This document shows positions 8,611 through 17,835 of a stretch of DNA of 64,000 nt, one piece after another. Each line of letters opens with the position of its first letter. Positions within the stretch are counted from its first letter, which is position 1. The notes beneath the pieces were generated by a model. The model saw nothing but the letters and a program-made list of their open reading frames with translations, was not told the DNA's origin and made no database searches. The translations under genes were made by a program, and so were the position numbers. Origin of the DNA: JALZUR01 sp965205365 (lineage in GTDB: Bacteria > Bdellovibrionota > Bdellovibrionia > Bdellovibrionales > UBA1609); contig CBDBGT010000005.1 of assembly GCA_965205365.1 (NCBI GenBank), positions 735,961 through 799,960 of the forward strand. Direction: 5' to 3'.

Positions 8611-8916
8611 TGTTCCCTCTTTTTTCCCTCTCCGTATAGGCACAAAGGTCAGGGTTTAGGTTTTTTAAACAGTTTAGATGCATGTAAGTAGAACTTGGTT
8701 TTAAACAGTATATTTTAATGGTTATAAAGGTGAAAGCTAAAAATAAGATTGCAAAAATTCTAACGCCTCTTGGATATGCTAAGTAATTAGGAAGCGCAAT
8801 TAGGGCTTAGAAACTTAGGTTACAGATGTATTGTTTGGGCTTAGGGGTGAAAATAACTAATTGCTTCGTATTTTATAAAGGCTAAGTGTGGTTTTAATTT
8901 TGTTAAAGGTATTTAA

Positions 8917-10335
8917 TTAAAGATCAAAGTGAAGATTTGTTTGGTCTTTTTTAGGTTTTATAAGGCCTTTCTTTTTAATTTTTTCAAGTAAAGTTGTTCT
9001 ATTAAGGCGTAGCAATAAGGCTGCTTGGTTTTTGTTCCAATTAGTTCTTTCTAATGCTTGTATGATGATTTGATTTTCAAACTCGTTAATCATTGAATTA
9101 AAATCTACGCCTCCCTCAGGGAAATGGATGGTTTTAGATTCATTTGAGTGTTTATTTTTAAGATATTGTTTTGGAACATCTTTAGCTTCAATTATTCCAG
9201 TAGACTTTATAATAGTTATACGTTCAATGAGGTTTTCAAGCTCTCTGATATTTCCTGGCCAATTGTAAGCCATTAAGTACGCAAAAGCCTCTTTTGAAAC
9301 GCCTGTAATTGCTCTTTTCTTTTCAAAATTATATTTGCTAATGAAGTGATCAACTAATAAAGGAATATCAGATTTTCGCTCCCTTAATGCAGGTATAGTA
9401 AGGGGAATAACGTTTAAGCGATAGTAAAGGTCTTCCCTAAACTTTCCTAAGCGGACGAGTTTTTCAAGATTTTTATGAGTAGCCGCCAGTATACGAGCAT
9501 TTGTTGGAATATGTTCTTGGCTACCAACGGGTTCATAGGTTTTTTCTTGGAGTACTCTAAGAAGTTTTACTTGAAGTCGAGGACTCATATCGCCAATTTC
9601 ATCTAGAAAAAGAGTTCCATTTTTAGCTAAGCAAAAGCGCCCTTTTCTATCATCTATGGCCCCCGTAAAGCTTCCTTTCTTATGGCCAAAGAGTTCAGCC
9701 TCTAAGAGGCTTTCTGATAGAGATCCACAGTTTACAGCAATAAAAGGTTCACAGGTTCTTAAAGAATTTTGATGAATCATTTTTGCAACGAGTTCTTTTC
9801 CCGTCCCACTCTCTCCAGTAATTAAAACTGTTGAATCAGAGTCAGAAACTCTTTTAGCAAGCTTAATAAGGTTTGTGATCTCTAGACTTTTTCCAATAAT
9901 AGGAGACTCTTTGCTATTTGTTTTAAGGTGTGATTTTAAAGTTTTATTTTCAGCAATTAGAGCTTTATGTGTTAATGCACGATCTACAAGATTTAAAAAA
10001 GGCTTAAGTTCAAAAGGTTTTGTGACAAAATGAAAAGCTCCTTTTTTAGAGGCATTCATTGCAATTTCAATGGTTCCAAAGCCAGTTAATATAATTGTTT
10101 CAGCTTGTGGATTAGAACTTTGAATAAGAGGCATAAGGTTTAAGCCATCTCCATCAGGGAGCTTTAAATCAATAATTGCTAAATCAATTTTTAATGAGCT
10201 TAAGATAAAAGATTTTGCTTCTTGGAAGAGGTGAGAGGTTACAACATGATAACCTTTGGCTGTCAGCTTCTTAAAAAGCACTGAACGAACAGAAGACTCA
10301 TCTTCAACCAGTAGTATGTGCTTTTTATTTTTCAT
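8917..10335 (-). CDS. NtrC-family sigma-54-dependent response regulator
   Basis: This is a DNA-binding activator that, when phosphorylated, drives sigma-54 RNA polymerase. The layout is complete. A receiver domain (about 5-120) has VEDE, the phosphoacceptor Asp in IIDLKLPDGDG, ILTG and TKPF. An AAA+ domain (about 145-375) has Walker A GESGTGKE, the sigma-54 contact loop as GSFTGA (Ser for the usual Ala), Walker B LFLDEIGD and the arginine-finger region. A C-terminal Fis-type helix-turn-helix reads NQAALLLRLNRTTLLEKIKK. I chose the ATG at 10335 because AGGGGGA precedes it; an ATG 21 bases upstream has no such site. It follows a histidine kinase gene on the same strand, its likely partner. Confidence 0.93.
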   Translation of the reverse strand: MKNKKHILLVEDESSVRSVLFKKLTAKGYHVVTSHLFQEAKSFILSSLKIDLAIIDLKLPDGDGLNLMPLIQSSNPQAETIILTGFGTIEIAMNASKKGAFHFVTKPFELKPFLNLVDRALTHKALIAENKTLKSHLKTNSKESPIIGKSLEITNLIKLAKRVSDSDSTVLITGESGTGKELVAKMIHQNSLRTCEPFIAVNCGSLSESLLEAELFGHKKGSFTGAIDDRKGRFCLAKNGTLFLDEIGDMSPRLQVKLLRVLQEKTYEPVGSQEHIPTNARILAATHKNLEKLVRLGKFREDLYYRLNVIPLTIPALRERKSDIPLLVDHFISKYNFEKKRAITGVSKEAFAYLMAYNWPGNIRELENLIERITIIKSTGIIEAKDVPKQYLKNKHSNESKTIHFPEGGVDFNSMINEFENQIIIQALERTNWNKNQAALLLRLNRTTLLEKIKKKGLIKPKKDQTNLHFDL

Positions 10336-10428
10336 TCTTCCCCCTGGAAAACCCATGGGTATAGGTATGGATCAACTTATATAGTTTTAGCGTTTATCCT
10401 AAAACTGTCAATTTTTAAGACTATAAAT

Positions 10429-12339
10429 TTAGACATGGGTCTCATTGAGCTTGACCTCTGTAGAGAAGTTTAATGTTAGTGTTTGCTCTTGATTTGAGTC
10501 TATGAAGTTTTCAAATGAGCCATTTATAGGGGTTATGAAGATAGGTTGAGGTTTAAGCTTGTTTTTTAAGTGTTGAGAGGGGAGGGGTGTTTTTAGAGGT
10601 TTTTTTGAACTGAGTATGATTTTTAAAAGGTTTTTTTGGGGAAGGCTTGCGTATAAATATAGGGTTTGAATACTTTCTAAACTAGACCTATTTAGCTTTT
10701 TATTAAGATGAGCCACAGCCTCTAAAAGTTTAATGGACAATGTTGAGTCAGGGGATAAAATTTTTTGATCTAGATAATCACCCTTAATGATTTCAAGGAT
10801 AATGCCTTTAGATAGAAGGTAGGCTTGTGTGAAAATCTTAAGCTGTTTAAAATATTTTAATAGGGTTTGAGGCTTAGATTGTGAACCTGAATGTTTTAGG
10901 CGAGTGAAATTTAAAAGTTCGTCTACAATGTTGATGCATTTATTTGTAGACTCCATAAGGACTTTAAGGTCTTGTTTTTCATCAGGTGAAGAAAGGTTTT
11001 TATCCTCGTTTAAAAGCTCTAAAAGAATTTTTATTCCACCTAAAGGATTGTTAAGTTCATGAGCAATACTTCCTGAAATAATTCCAAATTCTTCAAGCTT
11101 TGCTCTAGTTGCTTTGCTGGACTCACCAAGAGTAGAAACTTCAAAATCACGATAAAAATTTAAGTAGTAGTGGTCATCGTTTACAGGATCAAAAATTTTT
11201 TTTGAATTTACTTCTAAAGAATCATTTTTATGCTCCATTAAAAAATTTTCTCCAAGTTTACAGCCTTTACAAGGTTTATTGCGACCAAAAAACTTTTCAT
11301 AACAAAGAGAGCTTTTGCTTTTTTTTATTTTCTTTGTGTTAAACTTTCCACCATATTCTAGAATTTTAAAATTTTTATTAATAAGTGCAGCTTTAAAAGG
11401 AAGTGCTTTAAAGGTGCTTTCCCATTGTAGGTTAGAGTGCTCAATTTCATTTTCTGTAGTTATTTGCTTTAATCTTAGGGAAAGGGCATCGGATATTTTT
11501 TGAAGTAAAGGGTTTGTACTTTTTTTAATATAGGTTCCTTTTTTAGAAGCGAAAATAACTCTTCCTTGTGTTTTAGAATTGTAATCTAAATCAAATGATT
11601 TTGTTTCAAATTGATTTTGAAATTCTATTGTGGAAAGCTTTGTTAGAATTTCAGATTGAAATATTCTTATATGCACCCAGTCGATATGAAAATGTTTTCT
11701 TAAAATTGAAGTGATCTTGCTTTCCATTTCATCAATACTTTTAGAATTGAAAATTGACTCAAGGCAATTGAGATTTAACATTTCATTTAAATGCGAAGAT
11801 TTAATTTTTTTCTTATTACGAACTAGTTTTTGTTCAAAATTTAATAAGTCTTTTAATTGCGTTTTTTTTTGCTCATAGAAAAAAGCCTTATCATCAGCAA
11901 TTAATTTTTTAAGACTAGCGTTGTGCTCTTTTTTTCTTAATGTATGAATGGCATGGTTAAGGTGTGAATTATTTAGTTTATTTATATGAATGATATTAGA
12001 GGGTAAAAAATTGTTGAAAATAGGAGTCCATAAGTTTAAATCAATGGGTTCATTTTCAATGGGAATTTTTAAATAAATAAAAACACAATTGTTTAAAATA
12101 TTTTTATCTATTTCTTTTAAGAACATAAAGTTTTCAAGGGTTAGAGCGGTAAGAATCACCTTAGAAGATATAGGTTTAGCTTTGTTTTTAAGAACTTCAA
12201 ATTTAAGATCTGAACTTAAGTTAACACGTGTGTTTTTGAGTAAATAAAAATCAGATCCCATGGAGTTATTATAGGGTGAATATTGTAGTATTTTAACCAC
12301 AAGTTGTTTATATCTTGACCTAGTGCGAGTTAAAACCAT
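10429..12339 (-). CDS. Sensor histidine kinase with a degenerate ATP-binding domain
   Basis: The protein (636 residues from the first ATG) has no membrane segment, so it is cytoplasmic. A GAF-like region (about 190-300) is followed by a PAS-like segment with a Cys cluster, LCYEKFFGRNKPCKGC. A clear HisKA dimerisation domain (about 420-490) has SGSIAHELNNPLGG with the phosphoacceptor His. The last 150 residues should be the HATPase domain, but the Asn of the N box is absent (KLLEAVAHLNKKL) and no DxGxG or G2 glycine loop is seen. It is encoded 93 bases upstream of the NtrC-type regulator. The 5' end overlaps the start region of divergent glmS; an internal ATG at 12261 is a possible start. Confidence 0.8.
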   Translation of the reverse strand: MVLTRTRSRYKQLVVKILQYSPYNNSMGSDFYLLKNTRVNLSSDLKFEVLKNKAKPISSKVILTALTLENFMFLKEIDKNILNNCVFIYLKIPIENEPIDLNLWTPIFNNFLPSNIIHINKLNNSHLNHAIHTLRKKEHNASLKKLIADDKAFFYEQKKTQLKDLLNFEQKLVRNKKKIKSSHLNEMLNLNCLESIFNSKSIDEMESKITSILRKHFHIDWVHIRIFQSEILTKLSTIEFQNQFETKSFDLDYNSKTQGRVIFASKKGTYIKKSTNPLLQKISDALSLRLKQITTENEIEHSNLQWESTFKALPFKAALINKNFKILEYGGKFNTKKIKKSKSSLCYEKFFGRNKPCKGCKLGENFLMEHKNDSLEVNSKKIFDPVNDDHYYLNFYRDFEVSTLGESSKATRAKLEEFGIISGSIAHELNNPLGGIKILLELLNEDKNLSSPDEKQDLKVLMESTNKCINIVDELLNFTRLKHSGSQSKPQTLLKYFKQLKIFTQAYLLSKGIILEIIKGDYLDQKILSPDSTLSIKLLEAVAHLNKKLNRSSLESIQTLYLYASLPQKNLLKIILSSKKPLKTPLPSQHLKNKLKPQPIFITPINGSFENFIDSNQEQTLTLNFSTEVKLNETHV

Positions 12340-12342
12340 AAT
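12315..12342 (+). promoter_or_regulatory. Possible glmS promoter, leaderless
   Basis: TTGACC (12315-12320) is separated by 16 bases from CATAAT (12337-12342), which ends eight bases before the glmS ATG. Transcription would start at or next to the first codon. No Shine-Dalgarno sequence is present. The same TTGACC box lies in the same position relative to the dnaJ ATG. Confidence 0.4.
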
Positions 12343-12349
12343 AGGTCTT

Positions 12350-14185
12350 ATGTGTGGAATCGTAGGGTATTTAGGGAATAAGGAAGTTAAAACAGTTCTT
12401 TTGCAAGGGCTTAAGGCTTTAGAGTATAGAGGCTATGATAGTGCGGGTGTGTCTATTTTTAATGGCAAGGGTATAGAGCGAATTAGGGCTGCTGGTAAAT
12501 TAGTGGCGTTAGAGGATAAGCTTTTAAATCACAAGTTTAAAGGAAATCTAGGCATTGGACATACAAGGTGGGCTACCCATGGTAAAGCCACTGAAAGAAA
12601 TGCTCATCCACATATAGCCAAAAAAGTGAGTCTTGTTCATAACGGCATTATTGAAAACTACCTTGATTTAAAAAAAGAGCTTTTAGCTCAAGGAGCTGTC
12701 TTAGGCTCTGATACTGATAGCGAACTTGTAGCTCATTTAATTTCTAGGGAAATAGAGTCAGGACGAAGTCTACAAGACGCCGTATTAAATATAAAACCTA
12801 AGCTGAAAGGAGCTTATGCAATTTTAGTGCTTTCCGAACTGGAGCCTGATACAATGGTAGGCTTTAAAGAGGGGCCTCCTCTTTTACTTGGTCGAGATAA
12901 AAAAGAAATTATATTTGCAAGTGATGCTTTAGCAATTGTTCCTCATACATTAAACGTTATGTATTTAAATGATGGTGAAGTGGCTGTTGTTAAGGGAGTA
13001 GATGTAAATCTTATAGATGATAATAAAGGCTCACAGCTTAAGCAAGAATGGACTACAATTAAGTGGACACCTGATGCTGTAGAAAAAAGTGGATATGAAC
13101 ATTTTATGCTTAAAGAGATTTTTGAACAACCAAACTCTTTAAAAAATGCAATTGCTCCTCATATAAATTTAGAGAAAAAAGAAATTATGTTAGATCCACT
13201 AAGTGGTCTAACCCTTAGTTATTTAAAAACAGTTAAAAAAATTTTTGTAGTGGCTTGTGGCACAAGTTATTACGCAGGTCTTTATTCAAAATATATTTTT
13301 GAAAAGTATGCTAAAATTCCAGTGGAATTAGATTTTGCCAGTGAGTTTCGGTACAGAGAATTAAGTTTTCTTAAAAGCTCTTTGGTAATTGTGATTTCTC
13401 AAAGTGGAGAGACTGCTGATACACTAGCTGCACTAAGACTTACAAAAGAAAAAGGTGTAAAGGTTTTAAGTATTTGTAATACAAAGCTTTCAACAATTGA
13501 TCGTGAAGCTGATTTTAATTTGTATATGAATTCTGGAATTGAAATTGGTGTGGCCTCTACAAAGGCGTTTACAAGTAGTATGGGCGTTTTAGCTCTTCTT
13601 GCTCTTTATGTTGGAAAGTCTAAGGGCTCCTTAGGTGAAGTCACTGAAAGAGAAAATGTTGATGCACTGTTAGGGCTTTCTTTAAAAATGGAATCTGTAT
13701 TGGCCTTTAGTAAGTTTTTTGAAAAAGCGTCGCTTTCATTTAAGAACTTTAAAGGGTTTTTGTATATGGGGCGAGGGGTTCATTATGCTATTGCTCTTGA
13801 AGGTGCTTTGAAAATGAAAGAACTCGCTTATATTCACGCTGAAGGGTATGCTGCAGGTGAAATGAAACATGGCCCTTTAGCATTGATTGATGAGAGTATG
13901 TTAATTCTTATGATTTGTCCTAAAGATAGGTTTTATGGAAAAACTTTGAGTAATTTAGAAGAGGCTAGAGCTCGAGGTGGATATATTGTAAGTATTGGAA
14001 CAGGCAATGACCAAGTGCTTAAAGGGCTTAGTGAGGAGTGCCTTTCTCTTCCTGTAGGCAATGAAATCACTAATCCAATTCTAGAGGCCCTTCCAGTGCA
14101 ACTTCTTTCCTATCATGTTGCTAAAGCTTTGGGTAATGATGTTGATCAGCCTAGAAATTTAGCAAAATCAGTGACCGTAGAATAA
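12350..14185 (+). CDS. glmS: Glutamine-fructose-6-phosphate aminotransferase (isomerising)
   Basis: GlmS makes glucosamine-6-phosphate from fructose-6-phosphate and glutamine, the entry step to peptidoglycan and lipopolysaccharide amino sugars. The start is set at the ATG of MCGIVGYLG, because the nucleophilic Cys must follow Met directly; an earlier in-frame start would bury it. The N-terminal class II amidotransferase domain has GHTRWATHG, NGIIENY and SDTDSE. Two SIS sugar-isomerase domains follow (ACGTSYYAG, SQSGETADT, TKAFTS, ALKMKELAYIHAEGYAAGE, KHGPLALI). The end, DQPRNLAKSVTVE, is canonical. Its 611 residues match the family. It stands alone and is divergent from the histidine kinase. 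Confidence 0.98.
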   Translation: MCGIVGYLGNKEVKTVLLQGLKALEYRGYDSAGVSIFNGKGIERIRAAGKLVALEDKLLNHKFKGNLGIGHTRWATHGKATERNAHPHIAKKVSLVHNGIIENYLDLKKELLAQGAVLGSDTDSELVAHLISREIESGRSLQDAVLNIKPKLKGAYAILVLSELEPDTMVGFKEGPPLLLGRDKKEIIFASDALAIVPHTLNVMYLNDGEVAVVKGVDVNLIDDNKGSQLKQEWTTIKWTPDAVEKSGYEHFMLKEIFEQPNSLKNAIAPHINLEKKEIMLDPLSGLTLSYLKTVKKIFVVACGTSYYAGLYSKYIFEKYAKIPVELDFASEFRYRELSFLKSSLVIVISQSGETADTLAALRLTKEKGVKVLSICNTKLSTIDREADFNLYMNSGIEIGVASTKAFTSSMGVLALLALYVGKSKGSLGEVTERENVDALLGLSLKMESVLAFSKFFEKASLSFKNFKGFLYMGRGVHYAIALEGALKMKELAYIHAEGYAAGEMKHGPLALIDESMLILMICPKDRFYGKTLSNLEEARARGGYIVSIGTGNDQVLKGLSEECLSLPVGNEITNPILEALPVQLLSYHVAKALGNDVDQPRNLAKSVTVE

Positions 14186-14261
14186 TATTTACGTAGCCCC
14201 GGTTATAATTTGTAAACTGTGCGTTAAGACGGACAAAATACTTGAAACACATTAAGGCCCA

Positions 14262-14321
14262 CAAGTATCCGGGGTGATCTTTTATTTATACTCAGGTCCT
14301 TAGAAAAGTCCGAACTCGGGT
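14262..14321. repeat. Solo IS982-type end
   Basis: The segment ending TTAGAAAAGTCCGAACTCGG, then GTT, matches the right end of the IS982 relic at 4600-4651, including the upstream TTTTATTTAT and CAGGTCCTTAG motifs. No second end or transposase is nearby. It lies in the 218-base gap between glmS and the DUF721 gene. It is probably a remnant of a deleted element or MITE. Confidence 0.65.
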
Positions 14322-14403
14322 TATTAAAAGAAAAAATGCAAAAGTGGTGTGAGATGAGTTTCACCTTTCTTATGTTTATTTTTTAGGGTATATTATAAAT
14401 CTC

Positions 14404-14778
14404 ATGAAAAAAAACATCCAAAGAAACTCTTCACTAGAAACTGCACTTAATGTTTTACAAAGTGTGTTTCAAAAGAGTAAAGGGTCATTTGCAGGTGAAT
14501 ATCAGAGGCTTAAATTAGAGCAAAATTGGCAAAGCATTGTTGGAAAGGATCTAGCCCCTGAAACTTTTCCTAGAAAACTTTTTAAAACCACTTTGTATAT
14601 TTCTGCAAAATCATCAGAGGCTCAGTATCACTGCAAATTTTCTCAAGATTTTATCAAAGAGCGCATCAATAAACTTCTAGGCTCTAAAGTGATAGAACAT
14701 TTAAGTTTTAGCCATGAGTCTAAAAAGAAAAAAAACTATGACTCTAAGTCTAAAAAATTTATTGAAAATATCAGGTAA
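14404..14778 (+). CDS. DUF721 (DciA-like) protein
   Basis: The 124 residues fit the DUF721/DciA family. The signature is the central WQSIVGKDLAPETFPRKLF followed by TLYISAKSSEAQYHCKFSQDF and a helix ending in INKLLG. In many bacteria without DnaC or a similar loader, DciA works with the replicative helicase DnaB; whether this copy does so is inference. A basic C-terminal tail (SKKKKNYDSKSKKF) is unusual but compatible with nucleic-acid binding. The ATG lacks a clear ribosome binding site, and TATTATAAAT lies just before it. It is an isolated gene between glmS and the convergent mla operon. Confidence 0.65.
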   Translation: MKKNIQRNSSLETALNVLQSVFQKSKGSFAGEYQRLKLEQNWQSIVGKDLAPETFPRKLFKTTLYISAKSSEAQYHCKFSQDFIKERINKLLGSKVIEHLSFSHESKKKKNYDSKSKKFIENIR

Positions 14779-14908
14779 GCCAAATGAATCGCTTACCTTC
14801 CTAGAGAGGCATACGAATACTTTATAATAATTGAGGACACAGGTTATTAGTTTTTAAAGTAAAACCTTTTAAAGGCTTTTGTTTTAAAAAGAATTTATGA
14901 GCTTGGCA

Positions 14909-15694
14909 TTATTTTTCTTCAGTTTTTTCTATAGACTTTCTACCCAATGACTTTAAGTAGCTTGAAGTACTTTCTTTTTCTCCTAAAAAATTACTCATTT
15001 TATTATAAAGATTTGGATCAGAAATAATTTTTCCTAAAGTTCCTTGGCTAAGATTAATTTTTGTAAGAATTGAATTTAATTGTTTTAAAGAGTTTTGAGC
15101 ATAGTTTTTTGAATTAATAGAGGCAAGGGTTGTACGAAGTTCTTTTAAGGTAAACTGAAGTTCTTTAGTAGCTCCTTTTAACCCATCCTCTGAGTTTAAG
15201 AAAGCAATAAGCTTTTCAAGGTTTTTAAAAACTCCAGAAAGATTTGGAATATTATTAACTTTTTCTTGAACTTTAGCAAAAATATCATCGGAGGGTTTTG
15301 TTAAAAGCTCTCCTCCTGGATGGATTGAAGTGCTCTTAGAGGAGCCCCTTGAGAGAAAAATAAAGCGATCGCCAAGGGCCCCTTGTGTTTTTAACTGAGC
15401 TATGGAGTCTTTTTTAATAAAAGGAAGGTATGAATTTCTAATGGAGTAGTCTACTCTTAAAGACTTTTTGTTATTGTCATATTCTATGGCTTTAACATTT
15501 CCAATTATGATTCCTGAGAATGAAACTGTACTTCCAAACATCAATCCCTGGGTATTATTAAAGTAAGAATGAATGAGGCTTTTTTTAGAAAAAATATTTT
15601 CATCTCTGCTTAGAAAGTAGAAGGTTAACCCAAAAAGTAAAATTCCTAAGCTCACAAAGATGCCTGTTTGTACATAGTTTGATTTTTTTGTCAT
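14909..15694 (-). CDS. mlaD: MlaD-type MCE-domain substrate-binding protein
   Basis: The protein has 261 residues. One N-terminal membrane anchor (GIFVSLGILLFGLTFYFL) is followed by an MCE domain at about 35-115 (SYFNNTQGLMFGSTVSFSG, IIGNVKAIEY, LKTQGALGDRFIFLS). A helical C-terminal tail follows, with several Leu-rich segments. MCE proteins form hexameric rings on the periplasmic face of lipid ABC transporters. The gene is last in the order lipoprotein-permease-ATPase-MCE and touches the ATPase gene end to start at 15694. By family it serves phospholipid traffic between the inner and outer membranes; direction and substrate are not shown by the sequence. Confidence 0.88.
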   Translation of the reverse strand: MTKKSNYVQTGIFVSLGILLFGLTFYFLSRDENIFSKKSLIHSYFNNTQGLMFGSTVSFSGIIIGNVKAIEYDNNKKSLRVDYSIRNSYLPFIKKDSIAQLKTQGALGDRFIFLSRGSSKSTSIHPGGELLTKPSDDIFAKVQEKVNNIPNLSGVFKNLEKLIAFLNSEDGLKGATKELQFTLKELRTTLASINSKNYAQNSLKQLNSILTKINLSQGTLGKIISDPNLYNKMSNFLGEKESTSSYLKSLGRKSIEKTEEK

Positions 15695-16425
15695 TAGTTT
15701 AAATCTCCTGTCATAAATTTGATGATGGGGTGGTTAGTATTTTTTAATTCTTCAGTTGTAGCTTCAATTTCTATTTTTTTATTTTTTAAGAGTAAGATGC
15801 GATCACAAACACTAAGGGCTGAGGGCATGTCATGTGTTACAAAAATAGAAGTGTAGCCTAATTTTTTTAATTTTATAATGGTGTTTTGGATTATGAGTGT
15901 GTTTTTAGGGTCCAAGCCAGCAGTGGGCTCATCAAATAAAACAACTTCAGGCTCGAGCATTAAAGATCTTGCAAGGCCTACACGTTTTTGCATACCACCT
16001 GAAAGTTCTGCTGGGAAAAGCTTTTCTGCATTAGGAAGGTCAAGGTTATTAAGTATTTTTTGAATTCGCTTTTTAATTTCTATTTGGTCAAAATTTAAAT
16101 GCCTTCTTAAAGGAAAGGCGAGGTTTTCATAAACAGAAAGAGAGTCAAAAAGAGCACCATTTTGAAAAACGTAAGCAATCTCTTTTCTAATATTAAACCA
16201 ACCTGTTTCAGATAAATTTGAAAGTGACTGTTCTTTATAGGTAATATCGCCTTTATCAGGGCTTTCTAGGCCAATAAGAGTTCTTAAGATAACAGATTTT
16301 CCAGACCCGGATCCTCCAAGTAAACCCAGGCATTCACCTTTTTGAAGGCTAAACGTAGTTCCTTGGTGGATTAAGTTATTGCCAAAGCTTTTATGAAAAT
16401 TTGTAATTTTTAGAATTGGCGCCAT
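15694..16425 (-). CDS. mlaF: MlaF-type lipid transport ABC ATPase
   Basis: The 243-residue ATPase subunit has Walker A GGSGSGKS, Q loop FQNGALFDSLSVYENL, signature LSGGMQKRVGLAR, Walker B VVLFDEPTAGLDP and the switch His in FVTHD. The Q-loop wording (NGALFDS) is typical of the MlaF group. Its start overlaps the end of the permease gene by 16 bases and its end meets the mlaD start, so translation is probably coupled. It powers lipid movement through the MlaE homologue. Confidence 0.93.
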   Translation of the reverse strand: MAPILKITNFHKSFGNNLIHQGTTFSLQKGECLGLLGGSGSGKSVILRTLIGLESPDKGDITYKEQSLSNLSETGWFNIRKEIAYVFQNGALFDSLSVYENLAFPLRRHLNFDQIEIKKRIQKILNNLDLPNAEKLFPAELSGGMQKRVGLARSLMLEPEVVLFDEPTAGLDPKNTLIIQNTIIKLKKLGYTSIFVTHDMPSALSVCDRILLLKNKKIEIEATTEELKNTNHPIIKFMTGDLN

Positions 16426-17195
16426 GCTTCAAACATCCAGTATAGTTTAGTTAAAAAATAATCAGAAATAAAAATAAGTACTGAGCTGGCAACAACGGCT
16501 AATGTGGTTGCTTTTCCAACACCCTTTGTTCCTTCTTTTACATGAAAACCGTAGTAGCAGGCAGGAATACAGACGCAAATAGCAAAGATATACGATTTAA
16601 AAAAGCCAGAGCTGAATTCTCTTAGGGTTACAGTGGTAACAACTTTTTGATAAAAGAAATAAGGGTCTAAGCCAAGCTCAATATAACCAATAAGAGCCGA
16701 TGCAAAAAGAGCTAAAAAACTAGTGATTAATGTTAGAATTGGAAAAGCAATTAGGCACGCTATTAGTCGAGGGGCAATAATTTCTTCAATAGGGGAGCAG
16801 CCTAAGGCTTTTATGGCGTCTATTTGTTGAGTGACTTTCATTGAGCCAACTTCAGAAGCGATTCCAGCACCAACCCTTGCTGCACACATTAAAGCTGTAA
16901 ATACAGGACTTAGTTCCATAAAAATAGCTAGTGACATTACTTTTGGAACGTAGGGTTTCCCACCAAATTGCTCTAAACCAAGGCCAAACTGTAGGGTCAT
17001 TACAAATCCTGAGCTGAGTGCTGTGATTGCAATTAAAGGAATGGAGTTGATTCCTATTTCTTTGATTTGCTCAAATATTAAATAAGAAGGAGTTTTACCT
17101 TGAATTATCTTTTTTAAAGCTTCGTTAAAAAGATAAGAGCACTCGCCTAAAATATCAAAAAAATAAGTAATTTTTATGATTGATCTTTTCAACAT
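16410..17195 (-). CDS. mlaE: MlaE-type ABC transporter permease
   Basis: This 261-residue inner-membrane protein has an N-terminal amphipathic part and about five membrane segments. It carries the MlaE family signatures: SIPLIAITALSSGFVMTLQ, FTALMCAARVGAGIASEVGS, QIDAIKALGCSPIEEIIAPR and GFHVKEGTKGVGKATT. It is the membrane core of the MlaFED-like exporter or importer. The gene starts 10 bases after the end of a lipoprotein gene and overlaps mlaF by 16 bases. Four genes on one strand with tiny gaps form a single operon. Confidence 0.94.
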   Translation of the reverse strand: MLKRSIIKITYFFDILGECSYLFNEALKKIIQGKTPSYLIFEQIKEIGINSIPLIAITALSSGFVMTLQFGLGLEQFGGKPYVPKVMSLAIFMELSPVFTALMCAARVGAGIASEVGSMKVTQQIDAIKALGCSPIEEIIAPRLIACLIAFPILTLITSFLALFASALIGYIELGLDPYFFYQKVVTTVTLREFSSGFFKSYIFAICVCIPACYYGFHVKEGTKGVGKATTLAVVASSVLIFISDYFLTKLYWMFEAWRQF

Positions 17196-17205
17196 ATGGT
17201 ACCCA

Positions 17206-17694
17206 TTAGCGTTTAATTTTAAATGAGGCTAAAAACTGTTCAAATGTATTCTCGGTTTTTAGAAAGTTTTTCAATACTCCAGAGTGTGAGATTAAAAAGA
17301 GACACCCATATTTTTTTAATATAATTAGGTCAAACAATGTAGGAATGCCTTCAATTTCAGTTTGAATTTTTTGTCTAAGGGCTTTTCTTGAGTTATATTT
17401 AAAGGTTATTAATTTAAATGTTTTGGTGGGGTAGAGCTCATTTTTAATTTTTTGTAAAAAGAGTTCAGTGTTTTCTAAATTTGATGTGCACTCTGACTTG
17501 TAAGAAATAATAGAGCCACTTTCTTTATTAATCCATGTGCGGTCAGCACCAAAGTCGGTGGTTTCTAAAAAACCAGGGTTTGGTTGAGAGTATTTTACTT
17601 TTTTATAGGATTCTGTTTTTTTTGAACCTAAAGGAATTTGTATGCAGGCAGAGCATAGAAAAATTGTAGAGAGTATTTTAGTAAACTTTAACAT
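17206..17694 (-). CDS. Lipoprotein at the head of the mla operon
   Basis: The 162 residues begin with a short signal sequence, MLKFTKILSTIFLCSAC; the lipobox CSAC is not ideal. The mature part has mixed alpha/beta character and no recognised domain. It lies first in the operon, 10 bases upstream of the permease gene, so a role as a periplasmic or outer-membrane auxiliary of the lipid transporter is likely. It does not resemble the MlaA or MlaC proteins of E. coli in any motif I can see. The function is inferred only from position. Confidence 0.6.
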   Translation of the reverse strand: MLKFTKILSTIFLCSACIQIPLGSKKTESYKKVKYSQPNPGFLETTDFGADRTWINKESGSIISYKSECTSNLENTELFLQKIKNELYPTKTFKLITFKYNSRKALRQKIQTEIEGIPTLFDLIILKKYGCLFLISHSGVLKNFLKTENTFEQFLASFKIKR

Positions 17695-17783
17695 AACAGC
17701 AAAACTTTAGCTCTAACAATGTTTATTGGCTAGGGAAAATCAAGATTTATAGTGGTTTAAGTTTTTTAAACTAGGGTTTAAAT

Positions 17784-17818
17784 TAAAAAAAACCAGCAGT
17801 AAGCTGGCTTTTTTTTTA
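17784..17818. terminator. Rho-independent terminator, probably bidirectional
   Basis: An A run, the stem CCAGC (17793-17797) with loop AGTAA and GCTGG (17803-17807), then a run of nine T (17810-17818). It lies just after the HU gene (minus strand), which reads the structure with a T run as well, since the left side is an A run. Confidence 0.85.
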
Positions 17819-17835
17819 ATTTTTAAAAAAATTGT

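Noticed and set aside
12250..12350. A glmS ribozyme or riboswitch upstream of glmS
   Set aside because: The gap to the ATG is too short, it is occupied by the divergent kinase gene, and no matching core was seen.
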